Shown here: in pieces, positions 58,101-64,000 of the stretch
How the letters are laid out: each line of letters opens with the position of its first letter
Numbering within the stretch: position 1 is the stretch's first letter
NCBI RefSeq assembly: GCF_030272615.1
Contig: NC_081415.1
Location: 190,368,270-190,432,269, forward strand
Source of the DNA: Cryptomeria japonica
Taxonomy: Eukaryota; Streptophyta; Pinopsida; Cupressales; Cupressaceae
Length of the DNA stretch: 64,000 nucleotides
Direction of reading: 5' to 3'
Made by a program: the position numbers and the translations under genes
The notes under the pieces: generated by a model
What the model saw: only the letters and a program-made list of their open reading frames with translations
Database searches by the model: none
Told to the model about the DNA's origin: nothing

Positions 58101-59209
58101 TGATGAATACTAAGAGGGGGGGTGAATTAGTATACCAAAAAGTACTATAAACAAACTCTTAAATAGTTTAGCAGATAACCGATACAACAGTTTCACTAAT
58201 AAACCAGTTAAGATAAATGCAAACCAAATAGCAAACAAAGAATTCACCCACAAGAGCACAATCACCATAACATAGGATATTTGATGTGGAAACCCAAATG
58301 GGAAAAACCACGGTGAGCAGAAACTCACAAGTAACTATCTGCAGAATAGAAACCAGACCAGTTAAGGTCATACAATGTTCTTCACCAAAACATATCCTAT
58401 TAGGAATCTAGATCTCTGTTAGGAGATAAGTCCTGTTAAAGACTACCTTGTTAAAGGATTTCAGATCCATAGTTGTGAACCACCTTGTTAGAGGATTTAC
58501 AAAGGCTTTGCTGGGCATACCCAGTTAAGGGTTTTAGACTTGTCGAAGATGTGAGTAATCAACAAGTGAGTGGTCCAACTAATAACATAGTCTACTTAAT
58601 TAGATCCTTGATAGCTCATTGTTAATGCATTTCAGGATTACTTCAGTCTTCAATATCTCCACACTCTAACTCTTCACATGGACCTAGTATGCTCTATAAT
58701 GATCACACATAACCTTTTCTCTATCACACATCTCTCATACATCATGCATGCAAACTCTAGACATGATTTCCTTATAAAGGAAACTAATTTCACGTCAGTC
58801 CAATAGGATTAGACTACAAGTTTCTAGGTTCAGTGCATCTAGACATATTTGGTAAAATGACACAAAATCACCGTCAAAGTGTCGGTGGATGATAACTCAT
58901 TACACATTACAGAAATACTAGTTGGTAAGCCATCACAGAGTAATACCGATTACCAGTTTATCAAAAATGAAGACTGGAAAATGTTAACTACCGCTTTGTT
59001 CCTTCATACCGCTTTAGATCTTCATACCGCTTGAGATCTTCAGTCAATCTGTGACCAGTAAAAATCTTCTATAAAACACCGATAGTCTAAAGACTATACA
59101 TTCACTAATACACAATACCGGTTGGAACAATTACCGGTTGAGCATAACTCATACATCAAGAAAGTGTGTGTCCATCAATGATAAACAAAACATCATCAAA
59201 ATGCCAACA
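58101..59209 (-). repeat. LARD-2 5' LTR
   Basis: 1,109 bp: tgatgaatac...atgccaaca on the plus strand, i.e. TGTTGGCAT...ATTCATCA on the element strand, aligned with the LARD-1 LTRs. Only one LTR of this copy is inside the window. Confidence 0.9.
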
Positions 59210-59809
59210 GGAGGAACAATCACATAGAACATGTGAAACTAAATGTAGCCTCCCACATACTAAATAATCAAAATGAAGAGCATGAAAGAAGTAATAAATG
59301 GCTGCCATCAACTTACCATCATGTCGACGGAAAAACATTTGATAAAATATCATACTAGGATTACAAACTGCAACAATGTGATATTTCATAATAAATAACC
59401 ACACATCAAACTTGGCAGCCATCAATGAAAGCTTAATGGGAGAAAAACACATATGCCAAAAATGATTACAAACATCATAGAACAATGCCAATCTTACCAC
59501 GACCGAAACTCACACAAAAAAAATCTTCAAGAAAGTACAGAGACATCATCAAACAATAATAACCCACGTACGTATAGCAGATAAAGCCTCACACATGCCA
59601 ATATCCCTTACAAACTGAAAATCCAAAACAATAACTCGCACATACTACCACCCTTGAAAGTATCATGATTACCCACACCCTCACCCTATGAATGGCATCA
59701 TTTATGACGAATACATAAAATAGAAATATAATTTCTACTTCAAATACTAGACATGTACCGAAAGTCATCCATATAGTGAACATGAACATAAACCTAACAA
59801 ATCAAGGAG
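59210..59809 (-). other. LINE 3' untranslated stretch
   Basis: No gene seen. A poly(A) tail is not visible; it would be beyond the LARD-2 / CACTA-A insertion, outside the window. Confidence 0.5.
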
Positions 59810-61461
59810 GGCGGGAAAAGAATTTAGAAACACCAAGAATTAAATCATTTAGATACCAAATAACAAAAGAGCCATGCAAAGCATTAATCATTGTGAATTC
59901 CTTCCCAAACTATAGAAGGGATTTCTTTAGAATCAACTATATGAAAATGTGCTTTGCTATCAATAGCTAGATTAGCCAGAAAATCCGCAACTGTGTTAAT
60001 TTCTCTTTAACAATGACATATTAAGAAGGAATCAAAAGAATCTAAATTTTGTAAAATATGATCAAGCAAATATTGCAACTTCCAGCAATTTTATTTCTTC
60101 TTCATGACACTCTGAATTATTACCAAAGAGTCACCCTCAATCACTATATTTTTTATCTTTAATGAAATTGCCATATCCAAGCCAAAGGATAAAGCTTGAT
60201 ACTCCACAAAATTATTAGTATTAATACCAATATCATGACATTTAGCAAGGATAAGAAGTGCATTATGATAAAAAATCGCCATCCCAACCCCTGCCTTCCC
60301 AGGGTTTCCCCGGGAGGCACCATCAAAATTAAGTTTAAAGTGTCCCCAAGGAGGAGTTTTCCACTTGGCCAACAGCCATTGCGCAAAGCACTTGTTACTC
60401 GTGGATACTGAGCCATGAGAGGGTAAGATCGAGAGGGATTTCCAAACCCTGGTAACCCTATTATCCCAATGTGAAAAGGAAGACTGGTTACCCAAGTTCT
60501 TATAAATATATGACAAAGCAACCTCCGAAATAGATGCTTCATTTTTTTGCAAAACATCCAATACAAAAGAACACACCATTTTGAAAATCCTACTACTTTG
60601 TTCAAGCCAAATATTCCAGAGGACAATAGAGGGAGAAATAACCCAAAGGCATGCATAGAAAGATGAAGCAAACATGAGAGGCCAAGAACAAAAGTGAGAA
60701 ACAAGATCCTTACCAATAACAAAAGATAAACCTAATTTACTCAGCAACCATTGCCAACACTCATGGGCAAAATCACAATGAAGAAACAGATGTGAAGAGG
60801 AGTCGAGATTCTTATTATAGAGAAAACACTGAAAAACAACAATAATATCTAATTTGTCCAACCTCATACCTGTTAGGACTCTATCTTGGATAGCCAACCA
60901 AGCAAAAGCTCCAGCTTTAGGTAAATAAGTCGAGTGCTAGAACAACTTATAAGGCCAATGAGAACAAGATTTAGCAGGTAAAAGGGAGTTATAACCATCC
61001 TTGACAGAATACTTTTCAGAATCATTCCCAGTCCAAATAAGTTCATCCTCAGAATCTGAGAGAGTGGCAAACCTCTCACCCAGAATCTTAACAAACTCTG
61101 CTTTAAAATGCAGATCCACATCAAGGAAATCAATCGACTTCCATTTAGCCAATTTTAAAGGACCATTCTGAATAATATCAAAATAGTCCACCACATACAC
61201 ACCCCAAAGAGAAGAGAGGATTGAAATCAAGGGAGACCAATCTCTAATGCTAATCAAGGAACAATGTCCATTCCGTGATTCATCCCAAAACCTAGCATTC
61301 CTTCCATTATGAACAACCCATGAGAGACAGGGAATAATAACTACTTTGCATTTACATAAAAAATTCCATATGACAAAACCAAAAGGCAAATTAGAACATT
61401 TTAAAATACTCTCTCTGGGAAAATTATTCAGATATTTAGAAAACATAACCTGAGCCCACAA
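59810..61461 (-). pseudogene. LINE ORF2 C-terminal part: zinc-binding region and RNase H
   Basis: 61461-60937 matches the region after the LINE polymerase (FWDESRNGHCS, LIWTGNDSEKYSVKDGYN, zf-RVT start). 60897-60091 continues with HLFLHCDFAHECWQWL, then an RNase H domain: LNFDGASRGNPGKAG, VEYQAL and IEGDSLVIIQS hold the three acidic residues. The tail REINTVADFLANLA lies beyond a stop at about 60090. The RNase H acids are intact although the frame is interrupted. RNase H would remove template RNA during target-primed reverse transcription. Confidence 0.85.
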
Positions 61462-61519
61462 AGATTTTGGCCTATCATAAAGTTTCTAGACCAATTTAGC
61501 CCCTAAAGCTAAATTTTGA

Positions 61520-62792
61520 TTAAGGAAAAAAAACTTTTGACTTATCAACATTTACTTTCTGGCCAGAAAACAAAGCATACTCTTGTATTATTTCTGAAAT
61601 TATTCTAGCCTCTGCAAAAGAGGCATGACCAAATAACAGAGTGTCATTAGCAAAGAGACAATGTGAAATATTCTGAGGATAATTATGAATCCTAATACCT
61701 TCGCCAGAGACCCCCCAATCTAGAGCCCTGATAGCCCAACTAAAGGATTCAGCAAGAAGAATAAACAAAAAAGTAGAAAGGGGATCTCCTTGCCTCAAAC
61801 CTCTGGAAGAAGAGAAAAAACCACAAGGAGAACCATTCAGAATCACCAAAAATCTTCCAGAAGATATACAAGAATGAATTCACTTTACCCAAGCTCAGGA
61901 AAAACCCAACCTCAACAGAATCCTACACAAAGCTTGCCATTCTACTCTATCATAGGCCTTCATCATATCAAGCTTGAGAATCATGACTGAGGATTTCTGG
62001 GAGGAGATCGAATGCAACACCTCATGCACCACAATTGCACCTTCTGTAGTTTCCCTCCCTGGAACAAAACCCCCTTGTTCCAAGGAAATAATCTTAGGTA
62101 AAATCTTTGCAAACCTTATAGAAATTGCCTTAGTGAATATTTTATTTAAGGTATTACATAAAGCAATGAGCTGAAAGTCAACAAAAGACTTTATCTCCTC
62201 TTTTTTAGGAATAATTGAAATCAAAGTTGTATTTAATTCTTTCAAAATAGACCCATTCTGCCTAGCTTCCTCAAGAGCCAATAAAACATCATTTCCAACT
62301 AAATGCCAACATTTCTAAAAAAATAAAGGTGTATAACCATTAGGGCCAGGAGCTTTATCAGGGTTCATAGCAAAAACTACCTGTTTAACTTCTTCTAGAG
62401 AAAAAAGGAGCCAATAACATCCTATTATCTTCCATGGTTACCAGAGAGGGGACATGAGAATCAAAATTGCTAACATCTCTTACTTCTGAAGACAAAAGGG
62501 TTTTGAAAAACCTCACAACCTCCTTAGCAATGTCATCCTGCTCGATCAATTATTGACCTTGTGGATCTTGAATACAAGAAATCCTATTCCTACTCTTCAA
62601 CATGGTAGAAGAATGCAAAAAAATTGTATTCCTATCCCCATCTGAAAGCCATAATTCCCTAGACTTCTGTCTCCAATAAATTTCTTCCCTAGCCAAAATC
62701 TCCTCAAGATGAAACTTGAGAGACTTTAGTTCATCAAAGACCCTAGGAACCATCCCATGTTGAGTCACATGATTGTAGAAACATTCTATCAT
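61520..62792 (-). pseudogene. LINE ORF2 reverse transcriptase
   Basis: Segments 62792-62550 (LSDGDRNTIFLHSSTM), 62281-61895 (LISIIPKKEEIKSFVDFQLI, GGFVPGRETTEGA, LKLDMMKAYDRVEWQAL) and 61849-61520 (GSPCGFFSSSRGLRQGDPLS, CLFANDTLLFGH). The active-site Asp of KLDM is present. The catalytic box, FADD in the family, reads FAND here, so one metal-binding Asp is Asn. There are at least two frame changes. Inactive. Confidence 0.88.
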
Positions 62793-62848
62793 ATCTTGAA
62801 TTCCTGCTTTTCTTCAAAAATATTCTTAGAATGAACTAAGTTCTATTC

Positions 62849-63724
62849 TCAAATATTCAACTTTAAAAAACTGAGCTTTCTGACAATTTGAAACATTCTA
62901 GAACCCGAGACAAAAGGAGCAGACTCCCACCATTTTTTAAGTAGAGGTAGAAAAGAGGAATCTCTAAACCACATAGGCTCAAACTTAAAGGGTGGCTTGT
63001 GAAGAGGTCTATCCTCTAGAATGGAGAAGGAGATTGGAAAGTGATTTGAGCCCAGATTAGGAAGAATAGAAGAAAAGAATTCAACATTCGAATCAATAAA
63101 ATTTTCAGATAATAGGAATCTATCTAATCTTTTAGCTATTTGAGAAAAACCCCTTCTCATAATAGTCCATGTTAAAACACCATTATGAGTTTTACAGTCA
63201 AAAAGACCCAAATCCGACATGTAGGTCCCAAAATCATCCCTAACCCTCTTGTTAGGAAGAATACCGCCACTCTTCTCCCCTAATTCAAAAATAGCATTAC
63301 AATCTCCCCCCAAAATAACAAAAGATCCCTGTCTCAAAGGGGAGGAGATCATTCCAAACTCACTCCACAATTTACATTTGCCTTGAATTCCTGAAGGAGC
63401 ATATATATTAAAAAGCCAAAATTTGACATTAGAGACCTTACTCTTAACAAAAGTCAACATCCAATTAGCATCAGAAGGAACAAGTTGTAAGTCAACATTA
63501 TAACTGTTCCATAAAAGAGCCAAACCACCTGAGGCCCCAAAAGAAGAAACAGAGACATACTTCCACCTTTTCCAAGAAGAAAAAATCACATCAGTAGATT
63601 CTAAAGACAACTTAGTTTCCTGAAGCAAAAAAACATCCCACTTAATTAAGTCAATCTGAGACTTAATTAAGTGTCTCTTGTTAGGGGCATTTAAGCCCCT
63701 AACATTCCATGAAATGATCCTCAT
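62849..63724 (-). pseudogene. LINE ORF2 apurinic-type endonuclease domain
   Basis: Starts MRIISWNVRGLNAPNKRH; then LLQETKL, FWLFNIYAPSG, ILGGDCNAIF, RLDRFLLSENF and LGSNHFPISFSI. These are the Asn, Glu, Asp/Asn, Asp and His positions of the Exo_endo_phos fold that nicks target DNA. The domain is continuous for 291 codons and ends at a stop in the linker to the polymerase. The start codon overlaps the ORF1 stop by one base. Confidence 0.9.
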
Positions 63725-64000
63725 TATCCTTGAAGGGAGGCAAAAGCTACCCTCTTCCCAAGTTTCGGAGAAACTTTACTATCTCCAAAAGAATTTTGCA
63801 AATTCCTATTGATAGCCACCGACCTAGTAACCAAGGGGCTAGAAGTTGAATTCTTATCCCTCTTTACCAAGGTTTTAGATATATGACCTAAATTTTTAGG
63901 TCTGCCCAAAGAGAGCAAATGCTTCCCTATCCTATTACCAAGAGATACTGATAGGGTTTTTTGAATACCCGCATCAATCTCCAATTGTGTTTTGTGGCTT
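63724..64000 (-). pseudogene. LINE ORF1 C-terminal end
   Basis: The frame is open from the window edge to TAA at 63724-63726. About 90 basic residues (SLGRPKNLGHISKTLVKRD, GDSKVSPKLGKRVAFASLQG). Placed by position as the end of the LINE nucleic-acid-binding ORF1; the diagnostic zinc knuckle or RRM part would be outside the window. Confidence 0.6.

Larger units (their letters stand above)
54470..59209 (-). mobile_element. LARD-2: second copy of the pol-less LTR element, cut by CACTA-A
   Basis: In minus orientation: 5' LTR 58101-59209, primer site, ORF1 58062-56830 and ORF2 56330-54470. ORF2 stops abruptly at the CACTA-A end at the position equal to about 14500 of LARD-1. The missing coiled-coil half and 3' LTR should lie beyond the left end of CACTA-A, outside the window. 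It is inserted in the 3' part of a LINE. Confidence 0.9.
59210..64000 (-). mobile_element. LINE (L1-type, RNase H-bearing) retrotransposon, 5' end outside window
   Basis: Minus-strand order: end of ORF1 (63984-63724), ORF2 with endonuclease (63724-62849), reverse transcriptase (62792-61520), zinc-binding linker and RNase H (61461-59810), then 3' untranslated sequence to 59210 where LARD-2 interrupts it. The 5' part lies right of the window. Frame changes and stops make it defective. Confidence 0.9.

Overview
The window is nuclear DNA of a large-genome seed plant, possibly a gymnosperm. The species cannot be fixed from sequence alone. The evidence is AT-rich DNA with GT/AG introns, plant-type LTR retrotransposons primed by initiator tRNA-Met, plant CACTA (En/Spm) elements, a plant mobile domain gene, and no recognisable single-copy host gene, rRNA or tRNA. 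Essentially all of it is transposable elements inserted into one another.

Nest order, outermost first. (1) A LINE on the minus strand, 59210-64000 and beyond. (2) LARD-2, a pol-less LTR element on the minus strand, 54470-59209, whose far half must lie left of the window. (3) A very large CACTA element, CACTA-A, from before base 1 to 54469, carrying a multi-exon TNPA-like gene on the plus strand and an unrecognised ~1,160-codon ORF on the minus strand. (4a) LARD-1, 1959-17404, inserted in a TNPA exon. (5a) A Copia element, 2775-10494, inserted in the 5' LTR of LARD-1. (4b) A Copia solo LTR, 19785-45024. (5b) CACTA-B, 21054-44793, inserted in that solo LTR and carrying a nine-exon TNP2-like transposase on the minus strand. 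(6) A Gypsy element, 25064-36363, inserted in CACTA-B. Target-site duplications that I can read support the LARD-1, Copia, solo-LTR, CACTA-B and Gypsy insertions.

Three things stand out. The LARD family has two copies here. It keeps a gag-derived ORF (coiled coil plus four zinc knuckles) and a second ORF of about 1,126 codons that I do not recognise, has no protease, integrase or reverse transcriptase, and shares LTR-end, primer and polypurine signals with the Copia element next to it. The Gypsy element has lost its reverse transcriptase and integrase core but has almost identical LTRs, and carries an antisense, spliced plant mobile domain gene. CACTA-A carries a large unknown ORF with a TATA-type promoter and an upstream array of degenerate ~130 bp repeats.

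Nearly every coding region is decayed. Many in-frame stops are TAG where the family or the sister copy has CAG, or TGA, as expected from deamination of methylated cytosines. Gene-like entries are therefore mostly pseudogenes. Domain assignments rest on motifs read by eye; no database search was possible.
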